Shown one piece after another: positions 1 through 8,242 of a DNA stretch of 37,403 nt. Under the pieces are notes generated by a model, which made no database searches, was not told the DNA's origin, and saw only the letters and a list, made by a program, of their open reading frames with translations. The position numbers were made by a program, and so were the translations under genes. The DNA comes from an uncultured Bacillaceae bacterium (lineage in GTDB: Bacteria > Bacillota > Bacilli > Bacillales > Cytobacillaceae), in NCBI GenBank assembly GCA_937995745.1, contig CALKIU010000125.1, forward strand, positions 1-37,403, written 5' to 3'. Within the stretch, counting starts at the first letter, position 1, and each line of letters starts with the position of its first letter.

Positions 1-3
1 CCT

Positions 4-1083
4 CTATTTTTTGTAAAAGTTTTGCGTAAAAAAAGGTTGCGAGTCGGAATTGAAAGCGACGCCGATGCCTACATATTCAAATTCCGGTCGGAGAATATTT
101 TCTCTGTGACTCTCGGAATTCATAAGGCCTTCATGGGCGAAAATGCTGTTAAATTGTCCGTAGGCGAGATTTTCACCGGCGAAGGTAAAAAATATCCGGT
201 CTTCACGCATCCGTTCAAAAGGAGACTGGCCTTCCAAATTCGTATGGGAAAAATAATTGTTTTCCGCCATATCTTTGCTGTGTTTGCGCGCAGTGTTCCG
301 GACATTTTCATCCCATTTTAAAGGATGAAGGTGAAAGCGCACCCTGGTGGCGTTGACGAGGTCAAACAGCTGATATTCAAATCCTTCCCTTAATTCGCGG
401 CTTCCCGCTCCATATAACCCCTTCTTCCGGTCTTCCATTTCCTTGCTGATAATGAGAACGGAGGTAAGCGTCTCATTGTTATGCAAGTCGTAAAAAAATG
501 TCACATAACAATTGTCGATAAAATATAATTGATAATCGTCTTCATTCAGCAAATACCGGTAGTTTCCTTTTTGAATTTCATTCTGTGGAGGACCGAGGAT
601 GTTTTCCGTTTCTTTTTTTGTAATTCCGAGCTTTATTCCGTTTTTGGAAGTCAGGATGTGTTGATTGGTATACAGCCCGGCTACCCGATTTTGCCCATCA
701 AACATGATATTTACAAAATTTTTGTAATTATCATGATAGGTGTACCAATAAGTTCCGTATTCATTGTAGGTAATCCGTTCCGGTTGGCCCAGTTTCTTTT
801 CCACTTCCTCATAAGAAGTGCCGATTTCAATATTAAGAATGGAAAAAGTCTTTTCTTCCGGTTCTCCCTGCAAAGTACTTATTTCCCCGTCTTTATCTGA
901 AACTGTCCGGTCGTCTTTCGCCAGCCATTCTCCAACCGTGATTCCCATATTTTGCAGTTTCTCATGAACTGTTGTCCATGCCTCTTGAGCAGCGTCCTGA
1001 ATCTTTTCCAAAGCACCCGGGTTATACATAAAATATAAAAATATTACAAATATAATGAATAATGAAGCGGCTGCACGTTTCAC
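4..1083 (-). CDS. CAP-domain (SCP-like) secreted or membrane-anchored protein, YlbC-like
   Basis: The product is about 359 residues. An N-terminal hydrophobic segment (residues about 4-20) acts as signal or anchor. A central region (about 80-200) looks like the CAP-associated N-terminal domain, with the stretch ILNIEIGTSYEEVEKKLG. A C-terminal CAP domain (about 240-358) carries the family pattern of His and Glu residues (YFSHTNLEGQSPF, AGENLAYG, SESHRENIL). Homologues such as B. subtilis YlbC are envelope proteins of unclear function. I choose the GTG start at 1083 because AAGGAGG lies 7 bases upstream on the minus strand. The frame stays open to 1179, but that longer start has no ribosome site. 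The stop is at 4-6, so the gene is complete. It diverges from the FNR-type gene across an FNR-like box. Confidence 0.85.
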   Translation of the reverse strand: MKRAAASLFIIFVIFLYFMYNPGALEKIQDAAQEAWTTVHEKLQNMGITVGEWLAKDDRTVSDKDGEISTLQGEPEEKTFSILNIEIGTSYEEVEKKLGQPERITYNEYGTYWYTYHDNYKNFVNIMFDGQNRVAGLYTNQHILTSKNGIKLGITKKETENILGPPQNEIQKGNYRYLLNEDDYQLYFIDNCYVTFFYDLHNNETLTSVLIISKEMEDRKKGLYGAGSRELREGFEYQLFDLVNATRVRFHLHPLKWDENVRNTARKHSKDMAENNYFSHTNLEGQSPFERMREDRIFFTFAGENLAYGQFNSIFAHEGLMNSESHRENILRPEFEYVGIGVAFNSDSQPFFTQNFYKK

Positions 1084-1212
1084 GACGGCTCCTCCTTGTT
1101 TTGGCCGTTTTCCTTTTGGTCTTCTGCCGGCTCTGACACAGGAAATAGATTGCTGCCCGCTTACTTCATTATAAGTCATTTAAATACTTGATTTAAAGAA
1201 AATATTCTTAAA

Positions 1213-1226
1213 TTGATCAAAGTCAA
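1213..1226. promoter_or_regulatory. FNR-type box TTGAT-N4-GTCAA
   Basis: TTGAT-CAAA-GTCAA matches the E. coli FNR consensus TTGAT-N4-ATCAA with one mismatch. It lies between the divergent CAP-domain gene and the FNR-type regulator. A possible -10, TATCCT at 1249-1254, would put the site centre near -41.5, the class II activator position; TAAAAT at 1254-1259 is an alternative. Autoregulation is inferred. Confidence 0.6.
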
Positions 1227-1314
1227 TGTTTTCGGGCAAAAATAACGTTATCCTAAAATAAGGACAAAAGAGAAGGTAAAAGAACACAAAAAATTTGCTC
1301 GGAGTTGATAACCT

Positions 1315-2010
1315 GTGAAAGAGAATTGCAACCATCATCATGCTTGTCTTCATAAGCAGCATTGTGTCGCACTGGTGCCGATTTTTAATCATCTGGAAAA
1401 GGAACAGATGGAGGAAATTATGAGGGTCGTCCGGTCTGTGTCTTTTAAAAAAGGAGAGTTGATCTACCGGGCCGGAGAGCGTTCTGAATCTTTATATATC
1501 GTTAATAGGGGCCGAGTGCGCATATATCGATTAACGGAATCGGGTAAAGAACAGCTTGTCCGGTTTTTAGAACCGGGAGACTTTACCGGCGAATTGGCTT
1601 TGTTTCATTCCGGTTGCCATGAATCATTCGCCCAGGCAGTAGAGGATACGGAAATTTGCGTCATCAGACAAAATGAGTTGCGGACATTGTTAATAAAGTT
1701 TCCGACTATTTCCATTAAAATTTTGCAAGAATTTTCCCGCCGCCTGGAAGAATCGGAAAGAGCGGCGGTGAGGATTGCGGCGGAGAAAGCGGACACAAGA
1801 TTGGCTCTTTTTCTGGCTGAATGTGCAGATAATGAGAAGTCCGGCGAATTTACTCTGCCGATGTCGAAAAAAGATTTGGCATCCTATTTGGGCATCACAC
1901 CTGAAACAGTCAGCCGGAAACTGGCGGAGTTTGAAAAGCGAAAACTAATTAAACAAAAAGACAACAGGAGAATAGAAATTTTGGATATGGACGGATTGCT
2001 CCTCGTTTGA
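1315..2010 (+). CDS. FNR-type (Crp/Fnr family) transcription regulator with Fe-S cysteine set
   Basis: This 231-residue protein has a cyclic-nucleotide-binding-like beta-roll (about 20-130), a dimerisation helix (about 125-160) and a C-terminal winged helix (about 160-225). Cysteines 5, 11 and 17 sit at the N terminus. Cys115, in FAQAVEDTEICVI, aligns with E. coli FNR Cys122 in FAQALETSMVCEI, so four potential 4Fe-4S ligands are present. The recognition helix reads ITPETVSRKL and has the E-x-x-S-R motif that reads TTGAT half-sites in FNR. The GTG start is preceded by GGAG 10 bases upstream. B. subtilis Fnr instead holds its cluster cysteines near the C terminus, so this is the other architecture. 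An oxygen-responsive role is inferred; the longer C-x5-C-x5-C spacing is unlike E. coli C-x2-C-x5-C. Confidence 0.85.
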   Translation: MKENCNHHHACLHKQHCVALVPIFNHLEKEQMEEIMRVVRSVSFKKGELIYRAGERSESLYIVNRGRVRIYRLTESGKEQLVRFLEPGDFTGELALFHSGCHESFAQAVEDTEICVIRQNELRTLLIKFPTISIKILQEFSRRLEESERAAVRIAAEKADTRLALFLAECADNEKSGEFTLPMSKKDLASYLGITPETVSRKLAEFEKRKLIKQKDNRRIEILDMDGLLLV

Positions 2011-2099
2011 TCCTGATGCGCTTTGAAACCTTTTCAATGAAAATCTTTTCCCTTCGTAGTATAGTAGAAACATAGTCAAAACAGCGGGGGGAAAACAAC

Positions 2100-2861
2100 A
2101 TGAAGCTTGTTTCATGGAACGTTAACGGGCTCAGGGCTTGCGTCAGAAAAGGATTTTTGGATTATTTCCATAAAATAGATGCCGATATTTTTTCCGTCCA
2201 GGAAACGAAACTGCAAGAGGGGCAAATTTCCCTTAATTTGGACGGCTATCATCAGTATTGGAATTATGCCGAACGGAAAGGATATTCGGGCACGGCCGTT
2301 TTTACAAAAAAGAAGCCGCTTGCGGTCAAATATGGCATTGGCGGGGAACCGGGGGAAAACGAGGGCCGGATTATCACTCTCGAATTTGAAAATTTTTTCC
2401 TCGTCAACGCGTACACCCCCAATTCCAAACGGGATCTTTCCCGCCTTGGGGAACGGCTGGCGTGGGAAGATGAAATGCGCCGCTATTTAAAAGAATTGGA
2501 CAAGAAAAAGCCCGTCGTTTACTGCGGTGATTTGAACGTGGCCCACAGGGAGATAGATTTGAAAAGTGCCAAAGCCAATGTGGGCAATTCGGGGTTTACT
2601 TTTGAAGAACGGGAAAAAATGACGCTCCTTTTAAATGCGGGTTTTGTGGATTCTTTCAGATACCTTTATCCGGACAAAACGGACGCCTACACTTGGTGGA
2701 GTTATTTGAACAAGGCGCGCGAGCGGAACATCGGCTGGCGGATTGACTACTTTATTGTGTCGGAGAAAATCAAGGATGGGATCGTCGATGCGCAAATACA
2801 TCATGAAGTGCAGGGAAGCGACCATTGTCCCGTTTTGCTTGAATTAAATATCGGAGAATAA
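2100..2861 (+). CDS. exoA: Exodeoxyribonuclease III / AP endonuclease ExoA
   Basis: The 253-residue product is a full-length member of the exonuclease III (Xth/ExoA) branch of the endonuclease-exonuclease-phosphatase fold. It hydrolyses 3' ends and cuts DNA at abasic sites in base excision repair. Family motifs are the N-terminal SWNVNGLRA, the metal-binding Glu in VQETKLQ, the YCGDLNVAH block, and the C-terminal GSDHCPV with the catalytic Asp-His pair. The ATG follows a GGGGGG-rich ribosome site by 7-8 bases. A strong terminator follows directly, so it is probably transcribed alone from a promoter near TATAGT at 2060-2065. Confidence 0.95.
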   Translation: MKLVSWNVNGLRACVRKGFLDYFHKIDADIFSVQETKLQEGQISLNLDGYHQYWNYAERKGYSGTAVFTKKKPLAVKYGIGGEPGENEGRIITLEFENFFLVNAYTPNSKRDLSRLGERLAWEDEMRRYLKELDKKKPVVYCGDLNVAHREIDLKSAKANVGNSGFTFEEREKMTLLLNAGFVDSFRYLYPDKTDAYTWWSYLNKARERNIGWRIDYFIVSEKIKDGIVDAQIHHEVQGSDHCPVLLELNIGE

Positions 2862-2872
2862 TGGCTAGTGAG

Positions 2873-2911
2873 GCTTCTTTGAGATCGAACCGATTTCAAA
2901 GAAGCTTTTTT
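2873..2911 (+). terminator. Rho-independent terminator after exoA
   Basis: A 15-bp stem (2873-2887 with 2891-2905, one G-T pair) and a 3-base loop are followed by six T residues. Confidence 0.9.
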
Positions 2912-3046
2912 CATTTGCCATATTCCATGGCGGACGGCGGACTTTCATCTTTGCGAAAGAAATGATACAAAAGAAATAAGAAGGCAAAATGACAGTTATA
3001 ATAAATGGAAGTTACAGACAATAAGTTATAAGGAGTTTGAGTTCCT

Positions 3047-3661
3047 ATGTTAAAAAACAAGATAAAAGCGTACATTGAATCGCAATTGGCTTTTGGAAAA
3101 GAAGCGGATATGGAACTGTATTCGGAAGAAATGGAATACGCTCTCGAAAACGGAATCTGTTCTTCTGAACAGTTAAGCGGTGTTAAGAAGAAAGATCCTT
3201 TTTCGCGGTTCCAAACAGCCCACATGGAAAGATGCGACAAAGAAACGGAAGAAACCATTTCCATGGCGGACAGCCGGTTTCTGAATGAAAAAATCAGCTT
3301 TTTAAAAAGGCACAGACGCGAATTTGTTTATATGGAATCGGAATGGTTTGACATGTTGGGAATTGATGCGGTCTCATTGGAATTGGATGACGTTTTTGGC
3401 ACATACGATGTTATGCTGGGAATAAAGTTAAAGAAAAAGGATGAGGAGAAAATCAAAGCGTTTTTGGACGAACATCTGCATGGGGAAGATGTAAAATTCG
3501 ATTTATTATACAGCAATGAGGAAAATCTATGGAATCTGAATTTTACATTGAACTGCATGGAGCCGTTTCACGAAGACATGACGATTGGTGAAGCTTATGT
3601 CCACATATACCGCCTTTTGTTTCAGCTTGTCGCTTTCGTGGAAAAAAACAATCGGAATTAA
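3047..3661 (+). CDS. Conserved Bacillaceae protein of unknown function
   Basis: The product is 204 residues, soluble and rich in Glu and Lys, with no signal peptide or membrane segment. I recognise the overall layout from Bacillaceae homologues: an N-terminal helical region, a central block around VSLELDDVFGTYDVMLGIKL, and a C-terminal block near EDMTIGEAYVHIYRLLFQL. I know of no tested function. Some homologues carry aminotransferase labels that this sequence does not justify, since no PLP-binding Lys context is visible. AAGGAG lies 11 bases before the ATG. The gene is followed 65 bases later by a DUF1292 gene on the same strand, so the two may be cotranscribed. Confidence 0.75.
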   Translation: MLKNKIKAYIESQLAFGKEADMELYSEEMEYALENGICSSEQLSGVKKKDPFSRFQTAHMERCDKETEETISMADSRFLNEKISFLKRHRREFVYMESEWFDMLGIDAVSLELDDVFGTYDVMLGIKLKKKDEEKIKAFLDEHLHGEDVKFDLLYSNEENLWNLNFTLNCMEPFHEDMTIGEAYVHIYRLLFQLVAFVEKNNRN

Positions 3662-3726
3662 ATTTTTTTGCATGAAATCATGTGAACAGAAAAAAATAGA
3701 GATAAACAATATTGGAAGGCGGTGTA

Positions 3727-3990
3727 ATGATGAGCAAAGTCGAAGTTGGAGAAATTTTCACCATCAGCGGAATGGATGAAGAAGAACATGAGGCTGAAGT
3801 ATTGGCGGTTCTTCCGCTGGATGGACGCGAATACGTGGCCGTAAGCTTTGTCGAAGATTTGGAAAATGAAGATGAGGAAGACTTGGATGTTTATTTTTTA
3901 AGGGTGGATGACGAAGGAGATTTTGAATTTATCGAATCGGATGATGAATTTGAAAAAGTTTCCGATGCCTTTGCCCGTCTGTACGAGTAA
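3727..3990 (+). CDS. DUF1292 family small acidic protein
   Basis: The product is about 87 residues and strongly acidic. It has the DUF1292 pattern of a short beta-rich core (EVLAVLPLDGREYVAVSF) followed by an acidic run and the ending FEKVSDAFARLYE. Members occur across Firmicutes (YrzB-type proteins) and have no established function. AAGGCGGTG precedes two consecutive ATG codons at 3727 and 3730; I cannot tell which is used. The open frame extends upstream to a TTG at 3712, but that codon overlaps the ribosome site and is unlikely. Confidence 0.85.
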   Translation: MMSKVEVGEIFTISGMDEEEHEAEVLAVLPLDGREYVAVSFVEDLENEDEEDLDVYFLRVDDEGDFEFIESDDEFEKVSDAFARLYE

Positions 3991-4022
3991 ATTTTATTAT
4001 CGTTTTTTTCTGATTTTTCCTG

Positions 4023-4079
4023 CCCCCTGGATAGTAATAAATGTTAATATAATATAGAGTCATAAAAGCTATCAGGGGG
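4023..4079 (+). promoter_or_regulatory. fabF promoter framed by an inverted repeat
   Basis: TATAAT at 4048-4053 is a good -10, with no clear -35 at 17 bases. The region is bracketed by CCCCCTGGATAG (4023-4034) and CTATCAGGGGG (4069-4079), which are complementary apart from one bulged G. The right arm contains the fabF ribosome site. Confidence 0.5.
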
Positions 4080-4086
4080 ATAGGTA

Positions 4087-5322
4087 ATGAGTAAACGTGT
4101 TGTCATTACTGGTGTCGGAGTTATCACTCCGCTCGGAAATGATATTGAATCTACATGGACAAAATTAGTGAACGGAATTTCCGGAATTGAGCCCATTAGC
4201 AAATTTGATACGGAAAAATTTTCTGTAAAAGTGGCGGGCGAAGTGAAAGATTTTCAACCGGAGAAGTTCATCGATAAAAAAGAAATCAGAAGAATGGGGC
4301 GGTATACACAATTTGCTGTTGCTGCCAGTAAAATGGCTGTCGAAGATGCAGGATTAAAGATTGGCGAAAATGTTGATCCTGAAAGAATCGGGGTCTGGAT
4401 TGGTTCGGGAATCGGCGGAATCGCCGAGTTTGAAGAGCAGCATCAGAAGTTCTTGGAGAAGGGGCCCCGGCGCGTAAATCCTTTTACCGTCCCGCTGTTA
4501 ATTCCTGACATGGCTTCTGGCCGCGTTTCCATTGAACTCGGTGCAAAAGGGATCAATAACTGTTCCGTGACCGCCTGCGCATCCGGAGCCAATTCCATCG
4601 GCGATGCTTTCCGGGTCGTCCAGCGGGGCGATGCCGATGTCATGATTGCGGGCGGGACGGAAGCTTGCATCACTGAAATGACCATCGCCGGTTTTTCCAA
4701 TATGACAGCCTTATCAACAAATCCCGACCACCGGACGGCGAGCCGTCCTTTTGATAAACACCGGGACGGATTTGTCATCGGTGAAGGGGCGGGAATTTTA
4801 ATACTGGAGGAATTGGAACACGCACTTGCCCGGGGGGCTAAAATTTACGGCGAACTGGCAGGTTACGGTGCCACCGGGGACGCATACCACATTACGGCTC
4901 CCGCTCCCAACGGGGAAGGCGGCGCCCGTGCCATGAATTTGGCATTGAAAGATGCCGGATTGTCCCCGCAGGATATCGGCTATATTAACGCCCATGGCAC
5001 GAGCACTTATTACAACGATCTGTATGAGACACAAGCGATTAAAAAAGTATTTGGCGATTGGGCCTATCAAATTCCTGTCAGCTCCACAAAATCAATGACA
5101 GGCCACCTGTTGGGCGCCGCGGGAGCCATTGAAGCTGTTTTTTCCGTGATGGCATTGAAAGAAGGAATCATCCCGCCGACAATCAATTTGCATACACCTG
5201 ATGAAGAGCTTGATTTGGATTATGTTCCCCATACGGCAAGGAAAAAGAATGTGGATGCGGTGTTATCCAATTCTTTTGGATTTGGCGGACATAATGCGAC
5301 TCTTGTTTTCAAACGCTACTAA
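4087..5322 (+). CDS. fabF: 3-oxoacyl-[acyl-carrier-protein] synthase II FabF
   Basis: The 411-residue product is a full-length KAS II enzyme. It condenses malonyl-ACP with acyl-ACP in fatty acid elongation in the cytosol. The catalytic triad is visible: Cys164 in VTACASGAN, His303 in NAHGTSTYYND and His340 in STKSMTGHLLGAAG, followed by the late glycine-rich SFGFGGHNATLVF. GGGGGA ends 6 bases before the ATG. In B. subtilis fabF follows fabH and is controlled by FapR. Here fabH is absent upstream, and I could not make out a convincing FapR operator. A strong terminator follows, so it may be monocistronic or read through from the DUF1292 gene. Confidence 0.95.
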   Translation: MSKRVVITGVGVITPLGNDIESTWTKLVNGISGIEPISKFDTEKFSVKVAGEVKDFQPEKFIDKKEIRRMGRYTQFAVAASKMAVEDAGLKIGENVDPERIGVWIGSGIGGIAEFEEQHQKFLEKGPRRVNPFTVPLLIPDMASGRVSIELGAKGINNCSVTACASGANSIGDAFRVVQRGDADVMIAGGTEACITEMTIAGFSNMTALSTNPDHRTASRPFDKHRDGFVIGEGAGILILEELEHALARGAKIYGELAGYGATGDAYHITAPAPNGEGGARAMNLALKDAGLSPQDIGYINAHGTSTYYNDLYETQAIKKVFGDWAYQIPVSSTKSMTGHLLGAAGAIEAVFSVMALKEGIIPPTINLHTPDEELDLDYVPHTARKKNVDAVLSNSFGFGGHNATLVFKRY

Positions 5323-5351
5323 TATATTTTTGCGTATTTATATTTAATAGA

Positions 5352-5388
5352 GTGCCGGTTCAAATTTTGAGCCGGCACATTATTTTTC
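5352..5388 (+). terminator. Rho-independent terminator after fabF
   Basis: GTGCCGGTTCAAA (5352-5364) pairs with TTTGAGCCGGCAC (5366-5378) and is followed by a T-rich tract. Confidence 0.9.
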
Positions 5389-5667
5389 ATTGTTTCCGGG
5401 ACGGGAAGGCTGCCATCAGGTTTTTGCCCGGTCTTTAAAAAGAAGAACCGGAGCAATTGAAAAACGGGATAAAACCTGCGAAAAACGTTCGCAATTTTTT
5501 ACAGAATGGATCCAATTATAGGTTCTTTTGCACTAATCTTGCTGAAATTTTAAGAAAAAACAAGGAAAAACAAAATATTTGTTGAATAATCTATATGTTG
5601 CCAGCTTGAAGAAGATAGAAAGACAGATAGAAATCAGTTTTCCGAAGAAAACAGGAGGGTAAAGGAC
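5389..5667. other. Non-coding segment upstream of the 5668 membrane-protein gene
   Basis: No credible gene is present. A small hairpin, TGCGAA (5477-5482) with TTCGCA (5488-5493), is followed by a T run and looks like a weak terminator. The rest is AT-rich and probably holds the promoter and leader of the next gene. Confidence 0.4.
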
Positions 5668-6270
5668 ATGAACGATTCAGATTTTCTGAGAATCACCGGA
5701 GGAATTGCTTCCATTTTAACTTCTTTGTTCGTTCTCGCCGGATATTTATTGGAATATATAGACGAACCGATTAACGGGGAAATGGCAGGGAAAATTGCTC
5801 TTTTCGCCGCGCATATTGTAGTTATATTTGTGTTCCTTGCAGTTTTTGATAAGCATAAAGAAGAGAGCCAATTCTTGGCCGGTTCCGCCTTGATTTTCGG
5901 GGCTGTCGGAACAGTGGCAGGTGCAACATCGGCCTTTATGGATATTGCCGCGGCAGGCGGGGCAGATGTTGCGGAAATAATGGAAGTTTCTGCAATTCGG
6001 ATCATTTCGGGAACAGGTTTGATTCTGATTGCCGCAGCTTTGTTTTTCTTGGGATTCACGATCATTTTCGGGCGGCATTTATCCAAATGGGGAGGATGGT
6101 TGATTGTCCTTGGAACATTTGTCCTCATTCTCGGCCATTTTGAGACCGATTATTCGGCCGGATTATTGATGATCGGGGCCGCTTTCAATTTTGGGGGCTT
6201 TTTCCTGACAGGGGTAACGCTCTTAAGGGATCATCACGGAACGGAGCTTTTTATTAAGAGAAGCATATAA
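5668..6270 (+). CDS. Polytopic membrane protein of unknown function
   Basis: The product is 200 residues with about six hydrophobic segments (roughly 8-28, 42-62, 70-90, 105-130, 137-157, 160-185). Charged linkers include DKHKEESQ and GRHLSKWGG. I do not recognise a named family. AGGAGG lies 8 bases before the ATG at 5668. The gene stands alone between the fabF terminator and a convergent bidirectional terminator. No catalytic or ligand motif is evident. A role in envelope maintenance or small-molecule transport would be a guess. Confidence 0.8.
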   Translation: MNDSDFLRITGGIASILTSLFVLAGYLLEYIDEPINGEMAGKIALFAAHIVVIFVFLAVFDKHKEESQFLAGSALIFGAVGTVAGATSAFMDIAAAGGADVAEIMEVSAIRIISGTGLILIAAALFFLGFTIIFGRHLSKWGGWLIVLGTFVLILGHFETDYSAGLLMIGAAFNFGGFFLTGVTLLRDHHGTELFIKRSI

Positions 6271-6385
6271 CATGATGGCTTCGTTTGTTTAAGAACTCCT
6301 TAAAAGGTGAGTGCAAAGATTCGCCGCCTAGATTAGTTAAATTTATCATATTAGGAAAATTTTGAAAAATTAAGATAAAAAAAAG

Positions 6386-6412
6386 CCGTTTCCGTTAAGG
6401 AAGCGGTTTTTT
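6386..6412. terminator. Bidirectional terminator between convergent genes
   Basis: CCGTTTCC (6386-6393) pairs with GGAAGCGG (6399-6406). It is flanked by an A run on the left and six Ts on the right, so it can serve the 5668 gene on plus and the 6421 gene on minus. Confidence 0.85.
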
Positions 6413-6420
6413 GTTTGCAT

Positions 6421-6615
6421 TCACAGTTTGTCCAATTCGTTTTTTTCCAGTAATTCAATTATTTTATCAAGTTTTTCTTCTATCTCATCATTTTGCGGAT
6501 TATTTGAAAAACGGTTCACCAAACAGCGAATTCCGAAATAGATTGCGAAGATTAACAATAAGAGGATTGTAAATATCAGAAATTGAAAAATAACATCTCC
6601 AATATTCACAAACAT
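6421..6615 (-). CDS. DUF4083-like small membrane protein
   Basis: The product is 64 residues. One long membrane segment (about 8-34) is followed by a basic stretch and a C-terminal amphipathic or coiled-coil tail (NDEIEEKLDKIIELLEKNEL). This layout matches DUF4083 proteins of Bacillaceae, which have no known function. The ATG at 6615 is preceded on the minus strand by AGAAAGAGGTTATGACGC, with GAGG as the ribosome site. Confidence 0.75.
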   Translation of the reverse strand: MFVNIGDVIFQFLIFTILLLLIFAIYFGIRCLVNRFSNNPQNDEIEEKLDKIIELLEKNELDKL

Positions 6616-6732
6616 GCGTCATAACCTCTTTCTCGCGTTTCGTATAGTATATCATACAAGTTTCAAAGAAAATGGTCGGAATTTTAGAAAGTTTGGTGAA
6701 TATTATAAATTATTTCGCGGTATTTTGTTTTT

Positions 6733-7458
6733 CTAATGTTTGTTCCGCTGATTAAAGGGCAATTTCAGGTATTCGAAAATACCTTCACAGACAGCATCAG
6801 CAATTTGTTGTTGGAAAAGGGGATTAAACATCTTTGCTTCATTGTCCGGATTGGTCAAATAACCAATTTCCAACAAAACAGCGGGCATGTTTGTGTCCTT
6901 CAATACCAAAAATTCTTCCTGTCTGACTCCGCGATCGACAAATCCGGTGGCAGACACAACGTGATGATGGAGAATTCTTGCCAATTCCAGTGAATTCCCG
7001 GAATAATAATATGTCTCAGTTCCCGAAACAGAGGGATCAGAGAATGTGTTTCCGTGAATGGAAATGAATATATCGGCTCCAAGCTGATTGGCGAATTCCT
7101 GTCTTTCCCCTCTCTTGGCTGACTGAAAAGTATCTGTTTCTCTCGTCAAATAAACTTTGATTTCCGGATGTTGCTCAAGCCGGCCGGCAATTTTTTTCGA
7201 AAGGCTCAACGTAAAATCTTTCTCGTATTTTCCGCTTGCTCCTTGCGCTCCTGTGTCTTTTCCCCCGTGTCCGGGGTCAATCACGACCGTGAACAATATC
7301 TCCGTCTCAAATCCTTCCGCGGCCGGCACAACCGTAACGGGATGATGATTAGTTTGCAGATCGATGGCAACGCTTTTCACACTTTGAAAAAAGTTAAAAA
7401 AAGCAAGCGTCAACAACATTGTCAGGCCGGTGATGATTGCAGGCAAACGAATATTCAC
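6733..7458 (-). CDS. N-acetylmuramoyl-L-alanine amidase (Amidase_3), CwlD-like size
   Basis: The 241-residue product has an N-terminal membrane anchor or uncleaved signal (about 6-24) and an Amidase_3 catalytic domain (about 57-232). These zinc enzymes cut the MurNAc-L-Ala bond of peptidoglycan outside the membrane. Zinc and catalytic residues are visible: His64 in DPGHGG, Glu79 in KYEKDF, His135 in SIHGN and Glu197 in LLEIGYLTNP. Length matches the spore-cortex amidase CwlD, but the sequence is not close enough for me to assign that role. It could equally be a vegetative amidase. The start is GTG at 7458, with GGAGGT 11 bases upstream. Confidence 0.9.
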   Translation of the reverse strand: MNIRLPAIITGLTMLLTLAFFNFFQSVKSVAIDLQTNHHPVTVVPAAEGFETEILFTVVIDPGHGGKDTGAQGASGKYEKDFTLSLSKKIAGRLEQHPEIKVYLTRETDTFQSAKRGERQEFANQLGADIFISIHGNTFSDPSVSGTETYYYSGNSLELARILHHHVVSATGFVDRGVRQEEFLVLKDTNMPAVLLEIGYLTNPDNEAKMFNPLFQQQIADAVCEGIFEYLKLPFNQRNKH

Positions 7459-7801
7459 GGGCGGGTGGCACCTCCAATATTATTTCGGGCAAGAGCCGCC
7501 TATCGTTTTACATTTTACGACAAAATTTCCTTTTATTTAATAATAAGCCATTCCGGCGTTAAATGGGAAATATTTTTAAAATTCTTGTAAAAAATATGTG
7601 AACTGACGGAAACACAGTCAGATTGAGAGACATTATGTCCGCGGCCGGATATCCCGCTTGGATCACTTTTTCTTTGGATTGCCGCCGGGTTTCAAAAGGC
7701 CGCGCCGCCGGTCCGAAAATCCCGTTTGCAAGCTAAACACTGTTATTTTTCTTGCAATTAAAGTATTATCTTTATAAAAAATAAAGTTTTTGGAGGCAAT
7801 G
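7459..7801. other. Non-coding divergent promoter region
   Basis: The segment lies between the divergent amidase and thioredoxin-like genes. A candidate plus-strand promoter is TTGCAA at 7752-7757 with TAAAAA at 7775-7780 (17-base spacer). No gene or structured RNA is apparent in the GC-rich middle (7640-7740). Confidence 0.4.
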
Positions 7802-8140
7802 ATGAAAGAGTATACCGTTATAACTTCTACAGATCAGGTTGACCGATTCATCAAAGATCATCCCCTCAGTTTTATCTATATCTCGAGAGAAAATTGCGGG
7901 GTCTGTACTTCTTTGTTTCCAAAAATAAGAAATTTATTAACCAAATTTCCTAATATCCGTTTAGGATTCATAGACGCAGATCAAGTTACGGAGATAGCGG
8001 GAAAATTTTCTGTTTTTACGGTTCCGGTTCTCCTCTTTTTTGTCGACGGGAAAGAAGTGTTGAGAGAAGCAAGATTTGTCCATACCGATGCTTTGGAAAA
8101 GCAACTGGAAAAGATTTATGAATTGGCGGGAAACAACTAG
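7802..8140 (+). CDS. Thioredoxin-like protein (YtpP-like) with CGVC active site
   Basis: The product is 112 residues, a single thioredoxin fold. The redox pair is Cys32 and Cys35 in ENCGVCTSLFPK, and the cis-proline is Pro75 in FTVPVLLFF. It differs from housekeeping TrxA (WCGPC), so it is a specialised thiol-disulfide protein; YtpP-type proteins act in bacilli in the cytosol. No signal peptide is seen. I choose the second ATG (7802) because TGGAGG (7791-7796) lies 5 bases before it and only 2 bases before the ATG at 7799. A terminator follows at once. Confidence 0.85.
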   Translation: MKEYTVITSTDQVDRFIKDHPLSFIYISRENCGVCTSLFPKIRNLLTKFPNIRLGFIDADQVTEIAGKFSVFTVPVLLFFVDGKEVLREARFVHTDALEKQLEKIYELAGNN

Positions 8141-8150
8141 TTTTCACGGA

Positions 8151-8177
8151 AACGCTGCGGCAATGCAGCGTTTTTTT
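8151..8177 (+). terminator. Rho-independent terminator
   Basis: AACGCTGC (8151-8158) pairs with GCAGCGTT (8165-8172), followed by a run of seven Ts. Confidence 0.9.
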
Positions 8178-8242
8178 ATGAATAAAAAGGAAATTCTTAC
8201 AGAAGTTAATCTTAGTTATTCAGTGTTAGGGGGTTGAGATTG

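Noticed and set aside
6357..6374. CodY-box-like sequence near the 5668 gene terminator
   Set aside because: It has about four mismatches to the 15-base consensus and lies between convergent genes, so it is expected by chance in AT-rich DNA.
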